Below, piece after piece: positions 40,367 to 48,577 of a stretch of 64,000 bases of DNA. The DNA is taken from assembly GCA_037443705.1 (NCBI GenBank), contig JBBINV010000001.1, positions 96,560 to 160,559 on the forward strand, in the 5' to 3' direction. The stretch is from 2-02-FULL-66-14 sp037443705. GTDB taxonomy: Bacteria; Pseudomonadota; Gammaproteobacteria; Burkholderiales; SG8-39. Within the stretch, counting starts at the first letter, position 1. Every line of letters begins with the position of its first letter. The notes under the pieces were generated by a model, which saw nothing but the letters and a program-made list of their open reading frames with translations, was not told the DNA's origin and did not search any database. Both the position numbers and the translations under genes were made by a program.

Positions 40367-40397
40367 CTTCCTGTCCGTCCCGGTAAGTTTCTGACCG
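40361..40397. promoter_or_regulatory. Tandem activator sites (UAS) for the sigma54 promoter at 40430
   Basis: Two 17-bp elements start exactly 20 bp apart: AGGTAACTTCCTGTCCG (40361-40377) and CGGTAAGTTTCTGACCG (40381-40397). The second is a near-perfect dyad (CGGTnAG TTT CTnACCG). Related elements with the same 20-bp step occur at 49957-49993. The first overlaps the last codons of the activator gene. The second starts 50 bp before the -24 GG. Confidence 0.7.
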
Positions 40398-40429
40398 CAG
40401 CTCACCCCTGACGCACCGCGACGGACCGT

Positions 40430-40445
40430 TGGCACGGTTGCTGCA
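40430..40445 (+). promoter_or_regulatory. Sigma54 (-24/-12) promoter of the bd-like/cytochrome operon
   Basis: TGGCACGGTTGCTGCA: GG at 40431-40432 and GC at 40443-40444, ten bases between, as sigma54 requires; only one mismatch to TGGCACG-N4-TTGCA. Transcription should start near 40456, only about two bases before the ATG at 40458, which would make the mRNA almost leaderless. Confidence 0.72.
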
Positions 40446-40457
40446 ACGGCGTGCGCG

Positions 40458-42185
40458 ATGCCGAGCTCGAGCACGTCGATCGCTTTCGCCCTGAGGGGCA
40501 CCTGGAGAGGGGTCCTGAAGGTATCTCTGCTGCTGGTCGCGACCTACCTCGTCGCGCAGTGGCTCACATCGGTTCTGCCCGCGGCGGACTATCGCGCGCT
40601 GCCGGTTCTCGGCAATCGCGTCGCGGTGTGGATCGTGGCCGAGCTCCACCTGATGTTCGCTGCGTTCGTGCTCGGGGTGCCGATCTTCGCGTTCATCACC
40701 GAGATCGTCGGCGTCGCGACGAAGGAAAGGCGCTACGACGAGCTGGCGCGCGAGTTCACGAAGCTTCTCGCGATGGCCTACACCCTGACGGCGGTGCTCG
40801 GCTGCGTGCTGCTCGCGCTCTTTCTCGTCCTGTACCCGAAATTCACCGCCTATCTGGGGAAGCTCTTCAAGCCGACCTGGATCCTGTACGTGACGCTGAT
40901 CTTCGGCGAGGTGATCGCGGCGTACCTTTATTGGTTCACTTGGGACGCATTGCAGGGCGCGGCCAAGAAGTGGCACCTCGCGCTCGGGTTCCTCGTGAAC
41001 CTCCTCGGCACGGCGCTCCTCTTCGTCGCCGACATCTGGGTGACGTTCATGATGAGCCCGGCGGGAATCGACGATGCCGGCAACCTCGTCTCGCTCTGGA
41101 GGGCGATCAACAACCACACCTGGATGCCGATCAACGTGCACCGGCTGCTCGCCAATGTCGCCTTCGGGGGTGCGATCGTCTCCGCGTACGCCGCGGTGCG
41201 GTTTCTCGGGGCGAAGACGGCCGAGGAAAAGGCGCGCTTCGACTGGATGGGCTACGTGGGCTCGTTCATCGCCATCGCCTCGTTCATCCCGCTGCCCTTC
41301 GCCGGGTACTGGCTGGGGCGCGAGATCTACCAGTTCTCTGAGCAGATGGGCGTCTCGATGATGGGCGGGAGCTTCGCCTGGCTCTGGATCCTGCAGGCGA
41401 TGCTGATCGGTTCGCTCTTCTTCGCCGCGAATTTCTACCTCTGGCTCGGAATGGGCCGCATTCCCGGCGCCGAGCGCTACGTGCGCTTCCAGGTGCCGAT
41501 GATGCTCGTGCTTGCGCTCGGATTCATAGTCTGGGCGACACCGCGCTCGATCATCGCGACCGGCTCGGAAATGGCGGCGATGGGCGGCTCGCACCATCCC
41601 TTCCTCGGCCTGTTCGGCGTCATGGCGGCGAAGAACACGGCGGTAAACCTCATGATTCTGACCACGTTCCTCTCGTTCATGCTCTACCGGCGCGCGAACC
41701 GCGTGCCGGCGGTCGGCTGGTCGGGAACCGCCAAGGCGGTGCAGGCGCTCGCGATCGCGGCCGCGGCGGCAGTGGTGCTCTTCTACGGCGTGTACAGCTA
41801 CTACGTGCCCTCAAACGTGCGCATCGGGTACTCGGTGTACCAGGTGGCCGCGGTGCTGGCGGCGATGACGGTGTTCACGGCGATCGACATCCCGATGCTG
41901 CGCGGCGCGCGCCAGATCGGGGGAATCCGCTGGGGCGAGATCCCGGCGCGCGCGCAGTATGCGCTGTTCTTCCTCGCCGTCACCTTCACCTGGCTGATGG
42001 GCCTCATGGGCTACATCCGCTCGGGCATCCGCCAGTACTGGCACGTCTACGGCCGGGTAGCGGACGAGAGCGCGCACGCCTACACGATGACGCACGGCCA
42101 CGCGACGCTCATCGTCTCCGGGATCGTGATCGTCTTCTTCCTGCTCGTCGCGGTGGTGTTTGCGATGGCGGCACGCCGGCGCTGA
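40458..42185 (+). CDS. Cytochrome bd-oxidase-like membrane subunit (CydA superfamily)
   Basis: 575 residues, roughly 14-15 hydrophobic helices. The N-terminal half follows the CydA pattern: H64 in ELHLMFAAFVLGVP (haem-ligand position), E151 in FGEVIAAYLYWFTWDAL, WVTFMMSPAG, and H228 in NVHRLLANVAFGG. No CydB or CydX gene is present and the Q-loop is not recognisable. Such stand-alone CydA relatives occur in Nitrospira and other lineages, often with c-type cytochromes, and are thought to work as quinol- or cytochrome-c-linked oxidoreductases. Here three cytochrome c genes follow. Oxygen reduction and quinol oxidation are both open. Confidence 0.75.
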   Translation: MPSSSTSIAFALRGTWRGVLKVSLLLVATYLVAQWLTSVLPAADYRALPVLGNRVAVWIVAELHLMFAAFVLGVPIFAFITEIVGVATKERRYDELAREFTKLLAMAYTLTAVLGCVLLALFLVLYPKFTAYLGKLFKPTWILYVTLIFGEVIAAYLYWFTWDALQGAAKKWHLALGFLVNLLGTALLFVADIWVTFMMSPAGIDDAGNLVSLWRAINNHTWMPINVHRLLANVAFGGAIVSAYAAVRFLGAKTAEEKARFDWMGYVGSFIAIASFIPLPFAGYWLGREIYQFSEQMGVSMMGGSFAWLWILQAMLIGSLFFAANFYLWLGMGRIPGAERYVRFQVPMMLVLALGFIVWATPRSIIATGSEMAAMGGSHHPFLGLFGVMAAKNTAVNLMILTTFLSFMLYRRANRVPAVGWSGTAKAVQALAIAAAAAVVLFYGVYSYYVPSNVRIGYSVYQVAAVLAAMTVFTAIDIPMLRGARQIGGIRWGEIPARAQYALFFLAVTFTWLMGLMGYIRSGIRQYWHVYGRVADESAHAYTMTHGHATLIVSGIVIVFFLLVAVVFAMAARRR

Positions 42186-42186
42186 C

Positions 42187-43077
42187 ATGCGCGGCCATTT
42201 CCTCCGAATCTTTGTTTTCATGCTCGCGGTGGTGGGGATCTACGCCTACGTGGGGCAGCTCGTGCCGCAGTTCGAGGAGCACCCGCCGGCGAAGAAAGTG
42301 ATCACGGCGCAGACGGCGCCCGTGGAGCTGGCGCAGATCGGCGAGGAACTGCTGCGCGGCAAGGGCGGGTGCCTCATCTGCCACAAAGTGACCGAGGCCG
42401 GGAACGAGCGCGGGCCCGATCTGCGCAAGGCGATGGCGGCCGCCGCAAGCCGCCGTCCGGGAATGAGCGCCGAGGCGTACCTCATGGAATCGCTCGCCGA
42501 TCCGGAAGCGTTCCTCGTCCCGGGCTATCCGAAGATGATGCCCTCGGCGCTGAAGCCCCCCGCGAACCTGAGCCTCGCAGAGGCAAAGGCGGTCGTCGCC
42601 TATCTGCAAACCTTGGGGGGATCAGAGGTCACGGTGCGCGTGAGAGAGCAGGACCTGACCGCTACGAAAACGACATCCCCTCAGCATCGCGGCAAGACGC
42701 TCGCCGCACAATACGGCTGCCTCGGCTGCCACAAGGCCGAGGGTGAGGGCGGCACGGTGGGCCCGGACCTTACGCAGGTCGCGGCGGCGCGCGAGCCGGC
42801 GGAGATCCTGCGCAAGATCGTCGAGCCCACGGCGTGGACCACGCCGGGCTTCCAGGCCGGGATCATGCCGGCGGAAATCGGAAAATCGATTCCGGAGGGC
42901 GACCGGCACGAGATCGTGGCCTGGCTTGCCAGTCTCTCCGGCAAGACGTACTCGCCCACGGGCGCGGCTTCGCCCTGGTCGCACGAAGGCGTGCGACTAG
43001 GGCTGGTGATCCTCTTTTTCAATGCGGCGATGCTCGGCGCTCTCGTGATTGCTTCGCGAGCGGAGCGGCGTGCATGA
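42187..43077 (+). CDS. Membrane-anchored diheme cytochrome c
   Basis: 296 residues. N-terminal helix/signal (FLRIFVFMLAVVGIYAYV), two cytochrome c domains with CLICH (C62-H66) and CLGCH (C178-H182), each followed by a Met ligand candidate (YPKMMPSAL, GIMPAEI), and a C-terminal helix (VILFFNAAMLGALVI). Both haems would face the periplasm. One base separates it from the bd-like gene, so the two are probably parts of one complex. Confidence 0.85.
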   Translation: MRGHFLRIFVFMLAVVGIYAYVGQLVPQFEEHPPAKKVITAQTAPVELAQIGEELLRGKGGCLICHKVTEAGNERGPDLRKAMAAAASRRPGMSAEAYLMESLADPEAFLVPGYPKMMPSALKPPANLSLAEAKAVVAYLQTLGGSEVTVRVREQDLTATKTTSPQHRGKTLAAQYGCLGCHKAEGEGGTVGPDLTQVAAAREPAEILRKIVEPTAWTTPGFQAGIMPAEIGKSIPEGDRHEIVAWLASLSGKTYSPTGAASPWSHEGVRLGLVILFFNAAMLGALVIASRAERRA

Positions 43078-43838
43078 TGCTGCGGCTCACCTTCTGGCTT
43101 GGGCTCTGCGTGCTCGGCACCGTGTACGCGGTGTTGAAGTTCCTCGTGCTGCCGCCGATCCCGGCGAGCGTCATGACGATCTATCTCGTCCTGACGGCGA
43201 TCGCGATCCTCGTTTTCGCCGGTGCGAACGAGCGCCGCTTTGCGCACTTCGTAGCGCCGCTCGCCGCCGTCTTCGACGGCCGCGCGCCGCGGTTCGTGCG
43301 TCTTATCGTGCTCGCGGCGATTCCGCTCGGCGCGGCGGGGGCGGCGTATCTCCGCACGATGCCTTCGCTCGACGCGCCTTTCGAGCCGCGCGTGATCCAT
43401 CCCGAGCCTCCGTCGAGTTTTTCACTTCATGGCAGGAAGGTCGAGGTTGCCGGATTGAGGAATCCGCAACGCGTCTCCGGTGCCGACCTCGAAAAGCAGA
43501 TCTCCGAGGGCAAGACGGTCTACTACCGCAACTGCTTCTTCTGTCACGGCGACGCGCTCGCAGGCGACGGCCATTTCGCGCAGGCGTTCCGCCCGATCCC
43601 GGCGAATTTCCGCGACGTCGGAACGATCTCGATGCTCCAGGAATCGTTCGTGTTCTGGCGCGTGGCCACCGGCGGGCCGGGACTTCCGAAGGGCGCCACG
43701 CCGTGGAACTCGGCGATGCCGGTGTGGCAGGACTTCCTCTCGGAGGAAGAGATGTGGAAGGCGATCCTCTACATCTACGCCGGCTCGGGCTCCACGCCGC
43801 GCACCTGGGACGAGGAGGTCAAGCATGACCACCATTAG
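43074..43838 (+). CDS. Membrane-bound monoheme cytochrome c
   Basis: 254 residues from the first of two consecutive ATGs, overlapping the previous stop. Three hydrophobic segments in the first 95 residues, then a periplasmic cytochrome domain with CFFCH (C154-H158) and a methionine-ligand candidate in NSAMPVWQDFLSEEE. It overlaps the next cytochrome gene by 14 bp. The function is unknown beyond electron transfer. Confidence 0.83.
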   Translation: MMLRLTFWLGLCVLGTVYAVLKFLVLPPIPASVMTIYLVLTAIAILVFAGANERRFAHFVAPLAAVFDGRAPRFVRLIVLAAIPLGAAGAAYLRTMPSLDAPFEPRVIHPEPPSSFSLHGRKVEVAGLRNPQRVSGADLEKQISEGKTVYYRNCFFCHGDALAGDGHFAQAFRPIPANFRDVGTISMLQESFVFWRVATGGPGLPKGATPWNSAMPVWQDFLSEEEMWKAILYIYAGSGSTPRTWDEEVKHDHH

Positions 43839-45321
43839 GGTCGTGCTTCCTTTCCTTGCGTGCCTGGGCGCCACGGCGCTTGCAGCGGAACCCAAGGTGA
43901 AGACCGAGCCCGTGAAGACGACGCCGGTCGCCGCGGACGAGAAAGCGGGCAAGGCGCTTTACGATCGCTACTGCACGCAGTGCCACGGTGACGAAGGCAA
44001 GGGTGACGGTCCGGCCGCGGATCTCGTGTACCCGCGACCGCGCGACTTCACGCTCGGCATGTACAAGGTGCGGAGCACGCTCTCGGGGCAGCTCCCGACC
44101 GACCACGATCTTTTCCGCGCGATCAGCGAAGGCCTGCCGGGCACGTCGATGCCGGCGTGGAAGAAATACCTATCGGAGGCCGAGCGCTGGCAGCTTGCGC
44201 ACTACGTGAAGCGCTTCGAGTCGCTCGGGCTCTTCAAGGACGAGCCGGCGAAGGAGCAGGTCGCAATCGGCAAGCCGCCGAAGATCACGCCCGAGCTCGT
44301 GGCGCGCGGCAAGGTGGTCTACGAACAGAAGAAGTGCGCGCAGTGCCACGGCCAGTACGGCCGCGGTGACGGCATTTCCGCCTCCGGCATGAAGGACGAC
44401 TGGGGCTTCCCGATCCGGCCGGTCAACTTCACCAAGGGTTGGCGCTATCGCGGCGGCGAGCGCATCGAGGACATCTACCGCACCTTTACCACCGGCTTCA
44501 ACGGAACTCCGATGCCGTCCTTCGTGGACGCGATCCCCGCGGCCGAAGACCGCTGGGCGCTCGCCGCGTACGTGAAGAGCCTCACGCGCGCGCCGCGCTT
44601 CGGGCAGGTATTGCGCGCGCGGCGCGCCGAGGGCGAGATTCCCGCGGATCCGTATGCCGCGGCGTGGAGCGACGCTCCGTTACTCGACGTGCCGCTCGCC
44701 GGGCAGATCATCGTGGCGCCGCGCTGGTTCAAGCCCGGGCACGACGTGATCACCGCGCGCGCGCTCTACAACGCCTCCGAGATCGCGATCCTGCTCGAAT
44801 GGGACGACGGCACCCGCAATCGGGGCGACGCCGGAAAACCGCCCGACAGGGCAGCGCTGCAATTCCCGGCGCGGAAGGATCCGTCCGACGAAAAGCCGTA
44901 TTTCGTGCTGGGCGATCCTCGACACCCGGTGGACTACTGGCGCTGGAGCGAAGCCGAAGGGCTGAAGCGCTTCGTCGCGGAGGGTAGGACAAGGATCGTG
45001 GATCGCGACGCCGGTAGCGTTCGCGCGGCGGGCGGCTACAAGGACGGGCAGTACCGCGTCATCCTGCGCCGCCCGCTCGCTGCGGCGAGCGGGAGCGAAG
45101 CCGAATTCGTGCCCGGCCGTTTCGTGCCGATTGCGTTTCACCTCTGGGACGGCGAGCACGGCGAAGAGGGCCTCAAGATGGCGATCTCCGCGTGGTATTA
45201 CCTCGCGCTCGAGCCGCCGACGCCGGTCACGGCGTATCTGTGGCCGCTTGCGATCGGATTCGGCGTGCTCGGGGGTGAGCTCTGGATCGTGCGCCGCCGC
45301 AGGCGCGGAAATGCCGCATGA
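43825..45321 (+). CDS. Diheme cytochrome c fused to an ethylbenzene-dehydrogenase-type haem b domain
   Basis: 498 residues. Signal peptide, two cytochrome c domains with CTQCH (C50-H54) and CAQCH (C171-H175), then from ~265 a beta-rich domain with SDAPLLDVPLAGQIIVAPRWF, a Met/Lys-rich region, and WYYLALEPP near the end. This is like the gamma subunits of ethylbenzene dehydrogenase, chlorate/perchlorate reductase and nitrite oxidoreductase, which bind haem b. A C-terminal helix (LWPLAIGFGVLGGELWIV) anchors it. It could pass electrons between the bd-like subunit and a periplasmic enzyme. Confidence 0.8.
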   Translation: MTTIRVVLPFLACLGATALAAEPKVKTEPVKTTPVAADEKAGKALYDRYCTQCHGDEGKGDGPAADLVYPRPRDFTLGMYKVRSTLSGQLPTDHDLFRAISEGLPGTSMPAWKKYLSEAERWQLAHYVKRFESLGLFKDEPAKEQVAIGKPPKITPELVARGKVVYEQKKCAQCHGQYGRGDGISASGMKDDWGFPIRPVNFTKGWRYRGGERIEDIYRTFTTGFNGTPMPSFVDAIPAAEDRWALAAYVKSLTRAPRFGQVLRARRAEGEIPADPYAAAWSDAPLLDVPLAGQIIVAPRWFKPGHDVITARALYNASEIAILLEWDDGTRNRGDAGKPPDRAALQFPARKDPSDEKPYFVLGDPRHPVDYWRWSEAEGLKRFVAEGRTRIVDRDAGSVRAAGGYKDGQYRVILRRPLAAASGSEAEFVPGRFVPIAFHLWDGEHGEEGLKMAISAWYYLALEPPTPVTAYLWPLAIGFGVLGGELWIVRRRRRGNAA

Positions 45322-45908
45322 GGTTGATTTTTTCCCTGATGTTGCTCGCCTGCGGCACCGTGCTCGCTCACGACGGCCACAAGGCCGAGCGCGGCTGGGA
45401 GCGGATCGAAGCCGACGAGCCGGCCCCTGCGTTCTCGCTCGTCAATCAGGACGCGAAGCGCATCGCGCTCAAGGACCTCCGGGGAAAGCCGCTCGTGCTC
45501 ACGTTCGTCTACACGAGCTGCACCGACGTCTGCCCCGTGCTGCTGCACGTCCTCGCGAGCGCGGAGCAGCGGCTTTCCGAACCGGAGCGCAAGGCCGTGC
45601 GCCTCGTCGCCATCACGGTGGACCCGGCGCGGGACACCCCGCATCGGCTGAAGGCCTTCATGGCCGAGCGTGCGCTCGACCCGGCGCGCTGGCTGTTCCT
45701 CACGGGTTCGCTAGCGGAAGCGACCCGGGCGGCGAACGACTACGGCGTCGTCGTGCGGCCGGCGCCGAAGGGCGATTTTGTGCACAACAGCGTGTTCGTC
45801 GTCATCGACGCGCGCGGGCGCGAGCGCGCCGAATTCCACGGCATGGCGACTCCGCCCCGGGAAATCGCGGCTGAGCTGAAGAAGCTGCTCGCAGAGCAGC
45901 GCAAGTAG
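45318..45908 (+). CDS. SCO1/SenC family copper/redox protein
   Basis: 196 residues. Signal peptide (LIFSLMLLACGTVLA), thioredoxin fold with the copper site TSCTDVCP and the distant His in FVHNSVFVVID. ATGA overlap with the upstream cytochrome. This is the second SCO gene in the window. Its placement suggests copper or thiol maintenance for the bd-like/cytochrome module or for the cupredoxin-like protein at 50108. Confidence 0.87.
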   Translation: MRLIFSLMLLACGTVLAHDGHKAERGWERIEADEPAPAFSLVNQDAKRIALKDLRGKPLVLTFVYTSCTDVCPVLLHVLASAEQRLSEPERKAVRLVAITVDPARDTPHRLKAFMAERALDPARWLFLTGSLAEATRAANDYGVVVRPAPKGDFVHNSVFVVIDARGRERAEFHGMATPPREIAAELKKLLAEQRK

Positions 45909-45917
45909 GAGACCTGC

Positions 45918-47318
45918 ATGTACCGATCGATCTATGTTCCGCTCGACAACTCGCCGCTCTCGCTCGCGGGCCTCGATACTGCGATCGAGCTTGCGGGCTG
46001 GACGGGCGCGCTGCTCACCGGCAGCCACGTCTACGCGGCCAGGCTCCACGACCGGCGCTTCCGGCAGATGGAGGGAGGGCTCCCCGAGCCCTACCGCAAG
46101 GAAGAAAAGCTCGTAGAGCAGCGCGACATCCACGACGATCTCATCACGCGCGGCCTCAAGGTGATCTCGGACTCGTATCTCGACGTGTTTGCCGAGCGCT
46201 GCGCAAGGGCGGGGCTCGAGCACCGGCGCGTCGCGCTCGAAGGCAAGAACTGGCAAAAGCTCGTCGAGGACATCGGCGCGGGCGACGCGGATCTGGTGGT
46301 GATGGGGGCGCTCGGCCTCGGCGCGGTCGCCTCGAGCCAGCTCGGCAGCGTGTGCGAGCGCGTCGCGCGGCGCATCGACCGGGACTTGCTGGTCGTGAGA
46401 TCCGCCGAACGAACCCCCGACAGCTTCATTTCCGTCGCGCTCGACGGAAGCGCGCAGTCGTACGGAGGGCTGATGAGTGCGCTGGCGCTCGGAAAGCTTC
46501 TCGGGCGGCGCGTGGAGGCAGTTGCGGCGTTCGACCCGCAGTTCCATTACGTCGCGTTCAACTCGATCGCGAAGGTCCTCTCGCCCGAGGCAGCGAGTGT
46601 CTTCCGCTTCGAGGAGCAGGAGCGGCTGCACGAGGAGATCATCGACTCGGGCCTGGCAAGGATCTACCAGGGCCACCTCGATATCGCGGCGGGGCTGGCG
46701 CGCGAGGCCGGGACCGAGATCACGACGCGGCTACTGGCCGGCAAGGCTTTCGAGCAGCTGCTGCGCTACGCCGACGAAACGAGACCGTGGCTGCTCGTCC
46801 TCGGGCGTGTCGGCATTCATTCGGACGACGGCATGGATCTCGGGAGCGCGACCGAAAACCTGCTGCGGCGAGCGCCCTGCAACCTGCTCCTTTCGGCGCG
46901 AAGCTTCCAGCCGCCGGTGGAGAGAATCGCCGACGCCACGATGGCGTGGACCGAGGAGGCCGAGGGTCGCATGGCGCGCGTGCCGGAGTTCGCGCGCGGC
47001 ATGGCGAGGAGCGCCATCCTGCGCCACGCGGTGCAGAAGGGGCATACGGTGATCACTTCGGATGTGATCGACGAGGTGATGGGCGGGATGCCAGGGGGCA
47101 AGTGTCCTTTCGCCGGGAAAGCCTCCCCTGAAGAATCGGCGATCCCGTCCCTTTCGTGGAAACCCGAAGCGCTGGTGCGCCTGCAAAGCCTTCCCGAGTC
47201 CGTGCGCGAGCACGCGCGGCTGCGGATCGAGAAGCTCGCGCGCCGCATGAAGCGCGCGGCGGTGGACGAAGAGGTCATGGACGCCGCCTCGCGCACCGTC
47301 TCCCAGATGCTCGGCTAG
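45918..47318 (+). CDS. Tandem universal stress protein with a C-terminal PCP_red-like domain
   Basis: 466 residues. Two Usp folds: the first from YRSIYVPLDNSPLSLAGLDTA to VVMGALGLGAVASSQLGSVCERVARR, the second from SFISVALDGSAQSYGG to LLVLGRVGIHSDDG...ATENLLRRAPCNLLLSA. The nucleotide-binding pattern G-x2-G-x9-G-S is visible. The last ~60 residues (LSWKPEALVRLQSLPESVREHARLRIEKLARR) look like the small PCP_red domain of protochlorophyllide reductase subunits. The neighbouring radical SAM protein ends with the same kind of domain. Confidence 0.78.
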   Translation: MYRSIYVPLDNSPLSLAGLDTAIELAGWTGALLTGSHVYAARLHDRRFRQMEGGLPEPYRKEEKLVEQRDIHDDLITRGLKVISDSYLDVFAERCARAGLEHRRVALEGKNWQKLVEDIGAGDADLVVMGALGLGAVASSQLGSVCERVARRIDRDLLVVRSAERTPDSFISVALDGSAQSYGGLMSALALGKLLGRRVEAVAAFDPQFHYVAFNSIAKVLSPEAASVFRFEEQERLHEEIIDSGLARIYQGHLDIAAGLAREAGTEITTRLLAGKAFEQLLRYADETRPWLLVLGRVGIHSDDGMDLGSATENLLRRAPCNLLLSARSFQPPVERIADATMAWTEEAEGRMARVPEFARGMARSAILRHAVQKGHTVITSDVIDEVMGGMPGGKCPFAGKASPEESAIPSLSWKPEALVRLQSLPESVREHARLRIEKLARRMKRAAVDEEVMDAASRTVSQMLG

Positions 47319-47320
47319 CA

Positions 47321-48577
47321 ATGGCGGCGCCGCAACTCATCTCCTGGAATCTCACGCGGCGCTGCAACCTCGCGTGCGGTCACTGCTATCTCGATGCCGT
47401 GCAGCGAAAGAGCGAGGCGCCCGGCGAGCTCTCGCCCGAAGAGGCGCTTCGCGCGGTCGGCGAGATCGCCACGGCCGCCCCCGGCGCGATGCTCGTGCTC
47501 ACCGGCGGCGAGCCTTTGTTGCGAAAAGATCTGCTGAATCTGGTCGAGGGCGCGCGCCGGAGGAACCTGCTTCCCGTGATCGGCACGAACGGCCTGCTGC
47601 TCGACGAGGAGCGCGCGAGCGCGCTCAAGGCGGCGGGCGCGGCAGGCGTGGGCATCAGCGTCGATTCAGCCACCCCGGAGTTTCACGACCGGCTGCGCGG
47701 GAGATCCGGCGCCTGGGCGGGCGCGCTGGCCGGCATGCGCGCAGCGCGTGCGGCGGGACTCGCGGTGCAAATGCAGGCGACGCTCTTTCCCGAGAACCGC
47801 GACGATCTCGCCGCGCTCGCCGATCTGGCGCAGGAGGCCGGGGCGCTCGCCCTGAACTTCTTTTTCCTTGTGTGCACCGGGCGCGGCGTGACGCAGACCG
47901 ACATGCCGCAGGAGATGTACGAGGAGAGGCTCGGGGCGATCGCGGCGCTTCAGCGCGAGCGCCCGCATATGATCATTCGCGCGCGCTGCGCCCCCTATCT
48001 GCGGCGCCTGCTCGGTCTGCACGCGGGCGAGTCGCGCGACGGCTACGAGGCCTGGTCGAGCGCCTGCCTCGCGGGTCGAAGCTACGTCCGCATCACGCCG
48101 CAAGGCCGCGTCACGCCGTGTCCCTATATCCCGGAGGTGGTCGGGGACGTGCGAAAGGAGTCGCTGGACGCGATCTGGCGCGAAAGCCTGACCCTGAGGC
48201 GGCTGAGGGAGGCGCTCCCGCAGGGGAAATGCGGCGATTGCGACTTCCGCTACAGCTGCGGCGGCTGCCGCGCCCGCGCCGCCGCGGCGTCCGGGAACCT
48301 GCTCGGAGAAGACCCGAAGTGCGCCCATGTAAGGCCATCGCATGCCGTTCCGGAAATCCCTGCTTCGGAGAAGTCCTTAGACAGGCTGCGCTGGGAGCCG
48401 GAGGCACGAGCGATTCTGGATCGCATACCGTCGTTCGTGCGGGAACGTGTCCGCGCGCGCACGGAAGAATCGGCTTACGCCGCGGGCCTCTCCCTGGTGA
48501 CCGCGGAGTTCATGCGCTCGCTTCGCCCGGCGGGAATCGGGCTTTCCAGAACGCGCTCGGATATCGCGAACGCCTGA
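47321..48577 (+). CDS. Radical SAM/SPASM protein, haem-maturation (NirJ/AhbD) type, with C-terminal PCP_red-like domain
   Basis: 418 residues. The radical SAM cluster CNLACGHC is at residues 15-22, with GGEPLLRKDL next. The SPASM-type C-terminal cluster region has CGDCDFRYSCGGCRARAAAASGN. The family includes NirJ (haem d1) and AhbD (alternative haem route). The final ~65 residues (LRWEPEARAILDRIPSFVRERVRARTEESA) form a PCP_red-like domain. Placement among cytochrome genes and beside a haem-synthesis gene points to haem or tetrapyrrole modification. The end overlaps the convergent gene by 103 bp. Confidence 0.78.
   Translation: MAAPQLISWNLTRRCNLACGHCYLDAVQRKSEAPGELSPEEALRAVGEIATAAPGAMLVLTGGEPLLRKDLLNLVEGARRRNLLPVIGTNGLLLDEERASALKAAGAAGVGISVDSATPEFHDRLRGRSGAWAGALAGMRAARAAGLAVQMQATLFPENRDDLAALADLAQEAGALALNFFFLVCTGRGVTQTDMPQEMYEERLGAIAALQRERPHMIIRARCAPYLRRLLGLHAGESRDGYEAWSSACLAGRSYVRITPQGRVTPCPYIPEVVGDVRKESLDAIWRESLTLRRLREALPQGKCGDCDFRYSCGGCRARAAAASGNLLGEDPKCAHVRPSHAVPEIPASEKSLDRLRWEPEARAILDRIPSFVRERVRARTEESAYAAGLSLVTAEFMRSLRPAGIGLSRTRSDIANA

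Noticed and set aside
40458..42185. Call as a standard cytochrome bd quinol oxidase subunit I
   Set aside because: No CydB/CydX gene, no recognisable Q-loop, and tight linkage to c-type cytochromes instead.
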